A DNA stretch of 49,459 nt, from NCBI GenBank assembly GCA_030372965.1, contig JAUCQC010000182.1:1-49459 (forward strand), given 5' to 3'. The notes beneath the pieces are model-generated. The model ran no database searches. It saw only the letters and a list, made by a program, of their open reading frames with translations, and was not told the DNA's origin. Both the position numbers and the translations under genes were made by a program. Shown here one piece after another: positions 24,339-34,536 of the stretch. Origin of the DNA: a bacterium (GTDB lineage Bacteria; Zhuqueibacterota; QNDG01; DTFT01). Every line of letters begins with the position of its first letter. The stretch's first letter is position 1.

Positions 24339-26927
24339 TTACAGGACCGTGACCCGGGTCATTTTCAGGTCCTTCGCGTCCGAGCTGTTGCCGTAAAAGA
24401 TCTCGTACTGCCCCGGCGTCACGGTCATCTCGCCCGCTTTCCGGTCATAGAATTCAAAAGCGCGGAACGGCAGTTCGATGACCGCCTTGCCTTTCTTTCC
24501 GGCTTGCACGTCGACCCGCTGGAATCCCCTCAGGGTTTTCAGCGGTCCGTCCGCGTCATCCGCCTTGCGGATGTACACCTGGACGATCTCGGTTCCGTCC
24601 CGCTTGCCTGTGTTCGTCACCGGTATCGTCAGTTCGACGCTCTCGGCGGATCGGATTTCGGTTCTGCTGACACGGGCCTCTCCGATCGAGAACGTCGTGT
24701 AGCTCAGGCCGAACCCGAACGGGAACAGGGCGTCGGACATGAACCGGTAGGTGCGGCCCTTCATGGAATAATCCTCGAAATCGGACAATTGTCCGACATT
24801 CTTATAGAAAGTGACCGGCAGTTTGCCGGACGGATTGAAATCGCCGAAAAGGACGTCCGCCACGGCCGTGCCGCCCGATTCGCCCGGGTACCAGGCCTGG
24901 AGTATGGCGTCGCAGGTTCCGGTTTCCGGAACCAGCCCCATGGCAGACCCCGAGCAGTTCACGAAAACGACCTTCTTGCCCGCGGCTTTCAGCGCCTTGA
25001 TGCAGTCCCGCTGTATCTCCGGAAGCTCGATGTCCGTGCGGTCGCCTCCCTTGAAACCGGGCAGTTCCACCGGCATCTGTTCCCCTTCGAGCATGGAGGA
25101 GATGCCGCCCGCGAACACGACCACGTCGATTCCCCGGAGTTTTTCGACCAGGTCGTCGAACCGGACCGGCTTTTCGATGCCGAAATTCAGCGTCAGGCTG
25201 GCCGGCCAGGTGCGCAGCTGCCTGAAATTGGCCTCGATCCGGTACGGCTTGCCCTTTTCAACGGCCAGGACGACCCGGTTGAAACGCGACCCCCACCTGC
25301 GGGGCTTGTACAGCGTATCCGCGTTGACGAGAATCTCCAGACCGCCACGGGCCTCCACCTTGAACACGATCTCGCCGGACTCCGCGGGCGTGTAGATCGT
25401 TTCGTATTTTCCCGTGAACCCCTGGAGGTTCACTCCCGGGCTGAACGCGTACGCCCCGTCCGTGGTCAGCTGAATGGGATGGTCGATCCACTCGACCGCG
25501 GCGGGTTCACCGCTGAACTCGCGGTTGTTCCAGTAGGTCGCCCGTATGCCCGGCTTGCCGTCCATGACGCATTCACCGATCACGGATTCGATCATCATCT
25601 TTTCCGTCAGGTCGCATCCCCGTTCGTAGACCACCGTTTCAGCCGGCAGTTTGGCCTTGATGCCTTCGAGAATGGTGACGGTCCTCACCGGCGTGCCGTT
25701 GTAATTGCCCCACAGCATGCGGGCGTTGTCCGCGTTCGGGCCGACGACGGCCAGTTTGCGGACGGATTTCTTCAGGGGGAGGATGGGTCCCCGGTTCTGC
25801 AGCAGGGTCATCGTCTCCCTGGCCATGTCCAGGCTGAGCTTCCGGTGCGCCTCGCAGTTCATCACGGAAAACGGAATCTTCGTCCAGGGAACCAGGGAAT
25901 CCGGGTCCATCTCCCCGAGTTCGAAGCGTCCGGCCAGCACCCGTTTCAGGCTGCGGTCCACGTCGGCTTCGTCGAGCAATTCCCGTTTCACCGCCTGCGG
26001 AATCTGGCGGTAGGAGGGGCTGGAGCAGTCGACGTCCGTGCCCGCGATGACGCCCCTGGCCGCGGCGTGCACCGTGTCCGAAGACGTCTTGTGGCTGGTG
26101 TAGAAATCGGATATGGCGCCGCAGTCGGACACCACCAGGTATTTGAATCCCCACTCGTCCCGTAGAATCCTCTGGAGAAGCCGGGTGTTGCCGCAGCAGG
26201 GCTCGTCGTCCAGCCGCTGGTAGGCGCACATGACCTCGCGCACGCCCGCCTTCTGAACGAGCGCCTGGAACGCCGGCAGGTAGGTTTCGCGCAGGTCCCG
26301 CGGATCGACGTTGTTCACGTTCAGGGTGTGGCGGCTCCATTCGGGGCCCGAGTGCACGGCGTAGTGCTTGGCGCAGGCCAGGAGTTTTCTGTATTTGGAG
26401 TCGGACGGCCCCTGCAGGCCCCGGACCACGGACACCCCCATCCGGGTCATCAGGTACGGATCCTCGCCGTAGGTTTCCTGTCCCCTGCCCCAGCGCGGGT
26501 CGCGGAATATGTTGATATTGGGGGTCCAGACGGAAAGCCCGAGGAAGCGGCGGTCCTCCCGGCCGCGTCGCCTGTTCTCCTGGTATTTGGCGCGGACCTC
26601 GTCCGACACGGCGGTGAAAACCCGAAGAACCAGCGCGTCGTCGAAAGAGGCCGCCATCGCGATGGGCTGGGGGAACACCGTGACGCTGTCGTTGTTGGCC
26701 AGGCCGTGCAGGGCCTCGCTCCACCAGTGGAACTTGTTGATCCCGAGCCGCGGAACGGCCTCCGAAACGTCGCACATCAGCAGCGCTTTTTCATCGAGCG
26801 TCAGACGGCCGACCAGGTCGGCGGCCCTCGCCTCAGGGCTCAGGTCCGGATTCTGATAAGGCAGGATCTGTCCGTGTGTCCGGACCGCCAGGAACAGGCA
26901 CGCGGCGAACAGCAGGGTCTTTTTCAT
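24339..26927 (-). CDS. GH3 beta-xylosidase/beta-glucosidase with PA14 insertion (copy 2)
   Basis: An 862-residue exported GH3 enzyme, closely similar along its whole length to the protein at 19135-21753. Shared features include LPYQNPDLS at the mature N-terminus, RDPRWGRGQETYGEDP, the nucleophile Asp in VVSDCGAI, a PA14-like insertion (IRATYWNNREFSG to WPASLTLNFG) and the fibronectin III-like C-terminus. The signal peptide is MKKTLLFAACLFLAVRTHGQ. The start follows AGGAG. The most divergent part is the PA14 region, which may tune substrate length or side-chain tolerance. Expected activity is release of beta-linked xylose or glucose from non-reducing ends. Retention of both copies around GH31 points to divided specificities, for example xyloside against glucoside. 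Confidence 0.94.
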   Translation of the reverse strand: MKKTLLFAACLFLAVRTHGQILPYQNPDLSPEARAADLVGRLTLDEKALLMCDVSEAVPRLGINKFHWWSEALHGLANNDSVTVFPQPIAMAASFDDALVLRVFTAVSDEVRAKYQENRRRGREDRRFLGLSVWTPNINIFRDPRWGRGQETYGEDPYLMTRMGVSVVRGLQGPSDSKYRKLLACAKHYAVHSGPEWSRHTLNVNNVDPRDLRETYLPAFQALVQKAGVREVMCAYQRLDDEPCCGNTRLLQRILRDEWGFKYLVVSDCGAISDFYTSHKTSSDTVHAAARGVIAGTDVDCSSPSYRQIPQAVKRELLDEADVDRSLKRVLAGRFELGEMDPDSLVPWTKIPFSVMNCEAHRKLSLDMARETMTLLQNRGPILPLKKSVRKLAVVGPNADNARMLWGNYNGTPVRTVTILEGIKAKLPAETVVYERGCDLTEKMMIESVIGECVMDGKPGIRATYWNNREFSGEPAAVEWIDHPIQLTTDGAYAFSPGVNLQGFTGKYETIYTPAESGEIVFKVEARGGLEILVNADTLYKPRRWGSRFNRVVLAVEKGKPYRIEANFRQLRTWPASLTLNFGIEKPVRFDDLVEKLRGIDVVVFAGGISSMLEGEQMPVELPGFKGGDRTDIELPEIQRDCIKALKAAGKKVVFVNCSGSAMGLVPETGTCDAILQAWYPGESGGTAVADVLFGDFNPSGKLPVTFYKNVGQLSDFEDYSMKGRTYRFMSDALFPFGFGLSYTTFSIGEARVSRTEIRSAESVELTIPVTNTGKRDGTEIVQVYIRKADDADGPLKTLRGFQRVDVQAGKKGKAVIELPFRAFEFYDRKAGEMTVTPGQYEIFYGNSSDAKDLKMTRVTVL

Positions 26928-26950
26928 TTCGGTCTCCTGTTTGAAGATTT

Positions 26951-26966
26951 CCGACGCCGGCGTCGG
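26951..26966. promoter_or_regulatory. Perfect 16-bp palindrome upstream of GH3 copy 2
   Basis: CCGACGCCGGCGTCGG is a perfect palindrome in the 93-bp gap between the GH97 stop and the GH3 copy 2 start, 24 bp before the start codon. It could be a repressor operator of the LacI/GntR kind or an mRNA hairpin. No T-run follows. In GC-rich DNA some such palindromes occur by chance. Confidence 0.3.
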
Positions 26967-27020
26967 GGGCCGGCGGACGCATTCTCTGTCGGATGCGTCA
27001 GGGTCCGGTGAACCGGACGG

Positions 27021-28961
27021 TCAGAACGTCCGTATGACGAATCCGCCGTGCGGACGCAGGGTCAGCTCCACCGGCGCCTTCAGGCTGATCGTTTTCTCGA
27101 TCATCTCTCCCGAATCCGCGGAATCCGTGATGAGCTTCGCTTTTCGGGAAACGCCCGCCGCCGGGAACCGGAAGGACACCGTCCGTTCCCTGTTCTCCCC
27201 GTTGATTCCCGCGATGAACCAGCGGTTTCCCGTCTTCCTGGCCAGGACGACGTACTCGCCGGGAACCCCGTCAATGAATTTCACGTCGTCCCAGGCTTCG
27301 GGCAGGGAACGCATGTATTCCCGGACGAACTCCTTCTGGCCCGCCATGCCTTCCGGCGTCTCGGCGATGTGCTGGATGCCCGAGGTGAAGAGCACGGCCG
27401 AGGCCGCCTCGAACCCCCCCGTGGTCCGGCGCTTGACGTTCGGTATGCCGGAGAAATTCACGGGAGTGAAGTCCATGGGGTCGAACAGGTTCCGGGTGAA
27501 CGGAAGCATGGTGCAATGGACGGGCTGCTGGTCGGCGAAAAACTGGCCGAAGGTGACGTATTCCTCGCCCTTGATCCCCTCCATGCTGACAAGGTTCGGG
27601 TAGGTCCTCACCCATCCCCTGGGATACGTCGAACCGTGAAAATTGACCGCCAGGCCGTATTTCGCGGCGTCCAGCAGGATGCTCTGGTAGTACTTCATCA
27701 TGGACTGCCCGTCGCCGCCGAAGAAGTCGATCTTGACGCCGGCCACGCCCATGTCCCTCAGTTTTTGGAACTCGGCCCGTCTCGATTCCGCCGTCAGCAT
27801 CTTGTCGCGCGGCGTGAGCGGCGTCGTGTTCCAGTCGCCCGCCGAGTTGTACCAGAGCAGAAGTTTCACGTTCCGGGTCGCGGCGTAATCCGCCAGTTCC
27901 TTCATCTTCTCGTACCCGATCTTCGAATCCCAGAAGGCGTCAACGAGGCAGTACCGCCACTTCATGTCCGCGGCGAAATCGACGAACCGCCTCTGACAGC
28001 CGAAAACCGTGGAGTCGTCCTTCAGGATGACCCAGCTCCAGGATGCCAGACCGGGCTTCAGCCACGCCGCGGCGTCGGTCCGGGCCGGAATCGCGAGGTC
28101 CGTTCCCAGGGTGGATTCCACCAGGCCCGCGAGACCCTCGGAGACCGCGATCACGCGCCAGGGAGTGGACCAGGGCAGGGATGACTGCGGCAGCGCCGGC
28201 TCGTTTCCGCGGCATTCCTGCGGCTGGGGAAACTGGACGGTGTATTCTCCGTCCGGGGACAGCTGGCTCAGCCGCGTTCCGCAGTAATTCGTGTCCACCG
28301 CGGTTTCCGTGAGGCTGATCCAGTGCTTGCCGGAACGGAACAGCGCGGGCATGACCCATCCCGCCTGGTCCGGCGACGCCGTGCCGACCGGGATGTCCCG
28401 CTGGTAGTATTCCTCGTAGGAGGGCTGGGAATAATTCCATCCCGTCCGGGCGTCCGGGCAGTGCTGGAGATACGCTCTGGCGGAGCCGTCGAAGTGAAAA
28501 GAGGACGCCTCCCGGAGGATCCGCACGCGGCCCTCCGCCTTTCCCGGAAAATGATACCGGAACGCGACGCCGTCGTTCGACACCTGGAAAATGACCTGCA
28601 TCGGCTTCCCTTCGGCGTTTTTCAGGTGAAACACGCGCCGGTTGGCCGAATACGCGCAGTTCCGCCGCTTGCCGTGCGTCAGCGTGTAACGGTCGGACAC
28701 CGGGGCCGCCGCGGAAACCGAATCGACGGTGAGGCCGGCCGTGAAATCCCCGTCCAGCCTGAGAACCCCCAGACGGGACGGCCTCAACACCGTTTCGCCC
28801 GCGCGGGACACCGTGTAGACCGGGATTCCGCCCTCCGCGAGCCGGACGTGAACCGCGATTTTCCCGTCCGGGCTGAGGATTTCGCTCACTTCCGTCCGGC
28901 CGGCTTCCGCCAGGGAAACCTGCAGCAGGAACATCAGGCCGAGTGCGATCTTTTTCTTCAT
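27021..28961 (-). CDS. GH97 family glycosidase, retaining alpha-galactosidase type
   Basis: A 646-residue exported GH97 protein with a signal peptide to about residue 20 (VSLAEA). The N-terminal beta-super-sandwich includes GVAFRYHFPG and the barrel follows (WSWVILKDD, LLLWYNSAGDWN). The key segment is GVKIDFFGGDGQSMMKYY with Asp412. Retaining GH97 alpha-galactosidases use an Asp nucleophile here, whereas inverting alpha-glucosidases use glutamates elsewhere, so alpha-galactosidase is the better reading. The C-terminal beta domain ends VIRTF. It is the second gene of the run, 36 bp after the esterase gene. Substrates could be alpha-galactosyl side chains of galactomannan, pectic galactan or raffinose sugars. 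Confidence 0.92.
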   Translation of the reverse strand: MKKKIALGLMFLLQVSLAEAGRTEVSEILSPDGKIAVHVRLAEGGIPVYTVSRAGETVLRPSRLGVLRLDGDFTAGLTVDSVSAAAPVSDRYTLTHGKRRNCAYSANRRVFHLKNAEGKPMQVIFQVSNDGVAFRYHFPGKAEGRVRILREASSFHFDGSARAYLQHCPDARTGWNYSQPSYEEYYQRDIPVGTASPDQAGWVMPALFRSGKHWISLTETAVDTNYCGTRLSQLSPDGEYTVQFPQPQECRGNEPALPQSSLPWSTPWRVIAVSEGLAGLVESTLGTDLAIPARTDAAAWLKPGLASWSWVILKDDSTVFGCQRRFVDFAADMKWRYCLVDAFWDSKIGYEKMKELADYAATRNVKLLLWYNSAGDWNTTPLTPRDKMLTAESRRAEFQKLRDMGVAGVKIDFFGGDGQSMMKYYQSILLDAAKYGLAVNFHGSTYPRGWVRTYPNLVSMEGIKGEEYVTFGQFFADQQPVHCTMLPFTRNLFDPMDFTPVNFSGIPNVKRRTTGGFEAASAVLFTSGIQHIAETPEGMAGQKEFVREYMRSLPEAWDDVKFIDGVPGEYVVLARKTGNRWFIAGINGENRERTVSFRFPAAGVSRKAKLITDSADSGEMIEKTISLKAPVELTLRPHGGFVIRTF

Positions 28962-28997
28962 GTGGAGCCCGCCTTATTTTAGGTGTTTCGCCCGCCG

Positions 28998-30283
<1,286 letters not shown>

Positions 30284-31474
30284 TCATTGCTCCTCGAGCG
30301 CCTTCCACTTCTCCCGCCACGCGGGAAACTCCCGGGCCAGCAGTTCCTCCGGCCAGTCGCCCAGCCAGCCGTACCGGTTTCTGCGCTCCGACGAGATTTC
30401 GGACAGGTCGAAAACCATGCGTCCGTCCCGGTCGCTGAAGAACGGCCGGTCCGTGCCGATCTGGTAGAACCGCGCCCACAGGTCCGGCGCCTCCGGGTCG
30501 CGGACGATCACCCGGTTCCATCCGGTCGGGCTCGAGGCGTCCGGCTCGCGGACCACGCGGATTCCGCGGATGCGCGACCGGTCCAGCCACTCCGCAGCGG
30601 CCCGCACGGACTCCGCGATCTCCCGCGTCGGGGGCTCCTGCTCCATGAGAAACCGCACAATGCCCACGGTCTCGCTGCCGCTGAGGCTGGGCAGTTCGTA
30701 GCGCCGGGCGGCCGCGGGCTTCAGGGTGTGTTCGTCGTGCTGGGCGCACCAGGCGGTCAGGCGGCCGTTGACCCGCACCTGGGTCTTCAGGATGCAGCCG
30801 ATCCCCTTCTCCACAGCCTTCGCCGCCTTCTTCCTGCGGCCCCGATCCACGAAGCCGTACGCCGACGTGTCGAGCGACACCCTCTTCAGCAGGCGCAGGA
30901 CGCCGGTCATGGCGTCGTCGTTGAATGTGATGTGCGAGAAATATCCCTGCCTGCGCGGGAAGTATTGGGGCCACCCGCCGTTCCCGTACTGCGCCTTGAG
31001 CAGGTAATCCAGCCCCTTCAGGAAGGAAAGCGCGTACCGCGGTTCGGCGGACCGCCCGAAGACGAGGGCCAGAAAAATCATCTGCGTGACGGTGGCGCCG
31101 TTGTCGATGGTGGAAAGGGGCTGGTCCGGGAATTCGGCCAGATCGCGCCTCTCCGATTCCGTCAGGGGCCGGGTCATGTCGATGTTCTTGGGCCAGCCCC
31201 CGGATTTGCGCTGATAGACCGTCATGTTGTCCGCGATCCGGAGCGCCTCCCCGGTGCCGTACCAGGCCGGGGGCCGGTTCAACAGGTCGTCCCGCAGGCG
31301 GGACTGAACCGTCTCCCGCGCCCCCTCTTCCGCCTCCGCCTGTCCCGGCGCCGCGTCCCACGGCTGGGCCTGCAGGCCGGCGGCCGCCATGCCGGAAAGC
31401 AGAACCAGCGCAAAGAACCGGTGGATGCGTCCCCTCCGGCCGGAACCGCGGCCGTCGAATGCGGTGGATTTCAT
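30284..31474 (-). CDS. PL10 pectate lyase
   Basis: A family PL10 pectate lyase, 396 residues from the preferred ATG at 31474 (MKSTAFDGRG). The track's 31561 start runs back over the stop of the upstream gene. The signal peptide ends AAGLQAQ after an arginine-rich n-region. Family motifs are MTVYQRKSGGWPKNIDMT, DNGATVTQM, YGNGGWPQYFP and SHITFNDDAMTGVL, forming the alpha/alpha toroid-like fold. PL10 cuts de-esterified homogalacturonan by beta-elimination with calcium. It lies 83 bp downstream of the CE8 pectin methylesterase gene, which would make that substrate, so the two form a functional pair. The ribosome-binding site is weak (GAAAGG about 14 bases upstream). There is no T9SS tag. Confidence 0.92.
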   Translation of the reverse strand: MKSTAFDGRGSGRRGRIHRFFALVLLSGMAAAGLQAQPWDAAPGQAEAEEGARETVQSRLRDDLLNRPPAWYGTGEALRIADNMTVYQRKSGGWPKNIDMTRPLTESERRDLAEFPDQPLSTIDNGATVTQMIFLALVFGRSAEPRYALSFLKGLDYLLKAQYGNGGWPQYFPRRQGYFSHITFNDDAMTGVLRLLKRVSLDTSAYGFVDRGRRKKAAKAVEKGIGCILKTQVRVNGRLTAWCAQHDEHTLKPAAARRYELPSLSGSETVGIVRFLMEQEPPTREIAESVRAAAEWLDRSRIRGIRVVREPDASSPTGWNRVIVRDPEAPDLWARFYQIGTDRPFFSDRDGRMVFDLSEISSERRNRYGWLGDWPEELLAREFPAWREKWKALEEQ

Positions 31475-31557
31475 GATGGCTGAACGCCTTTCAGGTGAAC
31501 GCGATCGACATCCGTCCCTGGGCCGGGGCGTGAGCCGCCGCGCGGTGCCGGAGCCGG

Positions 31558-34035
31558 TCACTTGATCAGCACCAGCTTTCTGCTCCGGACGAACGATCCG
31601 GCGCGCATGCGGCAGAAGTAGACGCCCGCGGCCAGACCCGTCCCGTCCACGGTCAGCGCGTACCGGCCGGGTTCATGGATCCGGTCGGCCAGGACCGCCA
31701 CCCGTTCGCCCCGCACGTTCATCAGTTCGACGGTCACCCGGCCGGACCGGGGAACGTCGACCCGCAGGATCGTGGACGGATTGAACGGATTCGGCCAGTT
31801 CGGGGAGAGCGCGAACGCCGCCGGAGCCCCGGACGGGCCGGCCTCGCGCCGCACCGCCGACACGACCGGCTTCACGGGCACCCAGTCGAAGCCCAGCCCG
31901 GGATTCGAATCCTTTGAAAAGATGTTCTCCAGCGTGTACCCGGCCGCCTCCTCCTCCGTGAGCGGACGCGAGATCGCGTGCCTCCGGCTGGGATCGGAGC
32001 CCGGACCCGCGCATCCGTACTCCGCGTACAGGGCCGGAGGAACGTTCCACGCGGCCCATCCCGCGGGATCGACCGAGGCCGGCTCTTCGCAGCGCAGGAA
32101 CACCGTCCGCGGCGCCGCCTGCCAGGGCCTGCCGAGGATGAATCGGGTGACCGGCCGGCCGTCGAATCCGACGGTTTCCGCCGTGATCCTGCAGTCGCGG
32201 AACACGAGCCCGAACCTCGATTCCGGCTCCGTGCTGGCCGCGGTCAGCGAGCCGCCCTCGCGGTTGATCCGGATCTCGCAGCTGTCGAACACCACGATGT
32301 CGCGGCCGAAGATGAAGTCGACCGAGCCCTGGACGAGGCATCCGTTCAGGTAAATCCTCCCCGTTCCCCGTCCGCCCCAGGCGTAGAACGTGTCCTGAAA
32401 TCCCAGGATCCGGCAGCGGTAATACGCCTGCCTGTCCCCGTTCACCCGCAGGGCCACGGCCTGCTGGTCCTGGAACGACCCGTCGTTGGCCACGACGTTC
32501 CGGAACGTGATGTCCATGGCGGTGAAGTCGTCCGCGTCGATGGCCACGCTCTGGCTCTGGGACGTGCCGCCGGCCTTTCCGGCATAGTCGTCGTAGGTCA
32601 GGATGGTGGTCTCGGGATCCTCCCCCCTGAGGATCACGTTCGTCTTGTTGCGGCCGAGCAGCAGCTTTTCGTGATAGATCCCCGCCTTGACGAAGACGGT
32701 CCAGGGGCCGGTGTAGAAATCAGGCACGCCGTCGAAAGCGGCCTGCACCGTGGTGTAGTCCCCGCTCCCGTCCTGGGCCACCACCCGGGTCACGGCCGGG
32801 GCCGGCGACTGGGTCGTGAACGTGTGCACCGCGCCGTACCCCGTGCCCGCGCGGTTCTTCGCGTAGGCGCGGACGAAATACTCCGTGTTTTCAGCCAACG
32901 GGTACAGAACGGCCGTGAAAGACCCGAGGCCCGAGCCGTTTTCGGTCTTTTGATCCGAGAGTGTGGGATCGCCGGTCGTATTCCAGCACACGCCCCGCAC
33001 CGTGACCGTGTCCCCGCCCCAGGCCGTGACCTCGCCGCCGCATTTGGCGGACCGGACCAGGATGTCGGTCGGGCCGGCCGTCACCACCGTGGGAACCACG
33101 GTGGAATCGAGCGTCCGGAACGGAACTTCATCCCCGTAGGCCGTTCCCGCGGCGTTGACGGCGTAGGCCCGCAGTTTGTATTCCGTGCCCGGGGTCAGTC
33201 CCGTGATCCGGCTGACGAAGGAACCGGACCCCGTCCCGTCCGCGGTTCGGGCGTCCGCGACCGTCGGCATTCCGGCCGTGTTCCAGCAAACGCCCCGCTC
33301 CGTCACCGGACTGCCGCCGTCCGAGGGGATGTTCCCGCCGCTGACCGCCGAGGTTGTCGCGACCGACGTGACGGCCGCGGTCGTCACCGTCGGCGGGTCG
33401 AAGTCCACGTCTCCCGTCACGGTGCCCGCGATCACCACTTCCTTCAGGCACACGTACTTGCCGGTCCTCACCGCGGGGTCGTTGTGAACCCAGGGATAGA
33501 CCCTGAGCCGGAAGGACTGTCCGGCGGGCACGGGCATGTTCAGGCCGGCGGCGACCGTGATGAGCGTGTCGATGGGAAGATTGCCCAGCCCGTCCGGCGT
33601 CTCATAGGCGATCTGGACCGGATTCAGGAAATCCGGATCCGTGGAGACCCGGATGTCGGCCCGCATCGTGCTGATGCTCATTCCCGCGATCGCCAGTGAA
33701 ACCGAGTCGACCGTGAGATCCGCGCCTTGCCCCGGGGACACGATGAATTCCACGTACACCGTGTCGATCGGCGTGGTTTGCAGGGCCGGCCACGCGTTCC
33801 CCAGGATGCGCACGCGCTGGCTGGCGCCGGGGCCCGTGTACTTGTTGATTTCCGTGCCCGCGAGGTTTTCCGCCTCCGCGGTCACCGGACCGCTGACCGC
33901 GACGGCCGTGCCGGTGCCGCCGGCCGCCGGGTCGGTCAGCCCCCAGACCGCGGATGCCGGCGTCTGTGCCTGCAGACCACAAGCCGGCCCGGCGACGGCC
34001 AGCCAGATGGCGAGTGTCCTCAGCGTGTTTTTCAT
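31558..34035 (-). CDS. CE8 pectin methylesterase with fibronectin-like repeats and T9SS sorting domain
   Basis: 825 residues from the preferred ATG at 34035 (MKNTLRTLA), seven bases after GGGAGG. The track start at 34077 reads into the 46-bp repeats. The signal peptide ends GLQAQ. An N-terminal beta-sandwich (about 25-200) precedes two fibronectin III-like repeats (about 205-300 and 302-395), each holding RGVCWNT. The CE8 right-handed beta-helix follows (about 405-700), with DGSGDYTTVQAAFD, LGFQDTFY, GSVDFIFG and LGRPWQ, so all catalytic motifs are present. The C-terminus is a T9SS sorting domain (NWPNPFNPSTI, ending LVLIK). It should demethylate pectin at the surface or outside the cell, preparing homogalacturonan for the PL10 lyase encoded next. 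Confidence 0.94.
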   Translation of the reverse strand: MKNTLRTLAIWLAVAGPACGLQAQTPASAVWGLTDPAAGGTGTAVAVSGPVTAEAENLAGTEINKYTGPGASQRVRILGNAWPALQTTPIDTVYVEFIVSPGQGADLTVDSVSLAIAGMSISTMRADIRVSTDPDFLNPVQIAYETPDGLGNLPIDTLITVAAGLNMPVPAGQSFRLRVYPWVHNDPAVRTGKYVCLKEVVIAGTVTGDVDFDPPTVTTAAVTSVATTSAVSGGNIPSDGGSPVTERGVCWNTAGMPTVADARTADGTGSGSFVSRITGLTPGTEYKLRAYAVNAAGTAYGDEVPFRTLDSTVVPTVVTAGPTDILVRSAKCGGEVTAWGGDTVTVRGVCWNTTGDPTLSDQKTENGSGLGSFTAVLYPLAENTEYFVRAYAKNRAGTGYGAVHTFTTQSPAPAVTRVVAQDGSGDYTTVQAAFDGVPDFYTGPWTVFVKAGIYHEKLLLGRNKTNVILRGEDPETTILTYDDYAGKAGGTSQSQSVAIDADDFTAMDITFRNVVANDGSFQDQQAVALRVNGDRQAYYRCRILGFQDTFYAWGGRGTGRIYLNGCLVQGSVDFIFGRDIVVFDSCEIRINREGGSLTAASTEPESRFGLVFRDCRITAETVGFDGRPVTRFILGRPWQAAPRTVFLRCEEPASVDPAGWAAWNVPPALYAEYGCAGPGSDPSRRHAISRPLTEEEAAGYTLENIFSKDSNPGLGFDWVPVKPVVSAVRREAGPSGAPAAFALSPNWPNPFNPSTILRVDVPRSGRVTVELMNVRGERVAVLADRIHEPGRYALTVDGTGLAAGVYFCRMRAGSFVRSRKLVLIK

Positions 34036-34067
34036 CCTGTCCTCCCTGACGATCGAGGCCGGTCGGC

Positions 34068-34246
34068 GGGCCTTCAATAATGTAAAAATCTTATAGCTTG
34101 GTCCGGCGAAGCCGGGCCTTCAATAATGTAAAAATCTTATAGCTTGGTCCCGCGAAGCTGGGCCTTCAATAATGTAAAAATCTTATAGCTTGGTCCCGCG
34201 CAGTCTTCAATAGCCGGCATCTGTTGCTTGATCCCGCGCAGCGGGA
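34068..34246. repeat. 46-bp tandem repeat (three copies plus one degenerate) with hairpin
   Basis: Units start at 34068, 34114 and 34160, each beginning GGGCCTTCAATAATGTAAAA, and differ at only a few bases. A decayed fourth copy runs to about 34246. Each unit joins an AT-rich half to a GC-rich half that can fold: unit 1 gives GGTCCGGC-GAA-GCCGGGCC (34100-34118), and the fourth gives TCCCGC-GCA-GCGGGA (34232-34246). Units follow directly without spacers. The array lies just upstream of the CE8 gene, between divergent genes. Confidence 0.9.
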
Positions 34247-34396
34247 CGGGATGGAACGGGACCGGGGAATGCGCTCGCTGACAGATTCAGTATCCATCGA
34301 AAATTAGAAAATGATCCGGTAAAAGACAAGCGCAATGTTGGGAAAAAAGGCGCCGCGGCCGCGGCCCCGGAACCTGCGCCCGGGTCAGATTTTGGC

Positions 34397-34425
34397 TTGC
34401 AATCCGGTGAAAATGTTATTATTTT
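34397..34425 (+). promoter_or_regulatory. Candidate promoter for the porin-pot genes
   Basis: TTGCAA (34397-34402) and TATTTT (34420-34425) are 17 bp apart, about 110 bp before the porin ATG. An imperfect inverted repeat, GGTGAAAAT and ATTTTTACC (34406-34414 and 34421-34429), overlaps the second box and could be an operator. The rest of 34247-34536 shows nothing else convincing. Confidence 0.3.
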
Positions 34426-34536
34426 TACCCGTGATTCGGAAACACCCGCGCCTTTCAACCGACCACCGCGGGAGACCGTTTCCCGTTCCGCAGCCGGATC
34501 CGGCACTCACCCCTCACTGAGAAAAGGAAAACCGCG

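Noticed and set aside
34068-34246. CRISPR array
   Set aside because: The 46-bp units abut directly with no variable spacers, there are only three clear units, and no cas genes are present.
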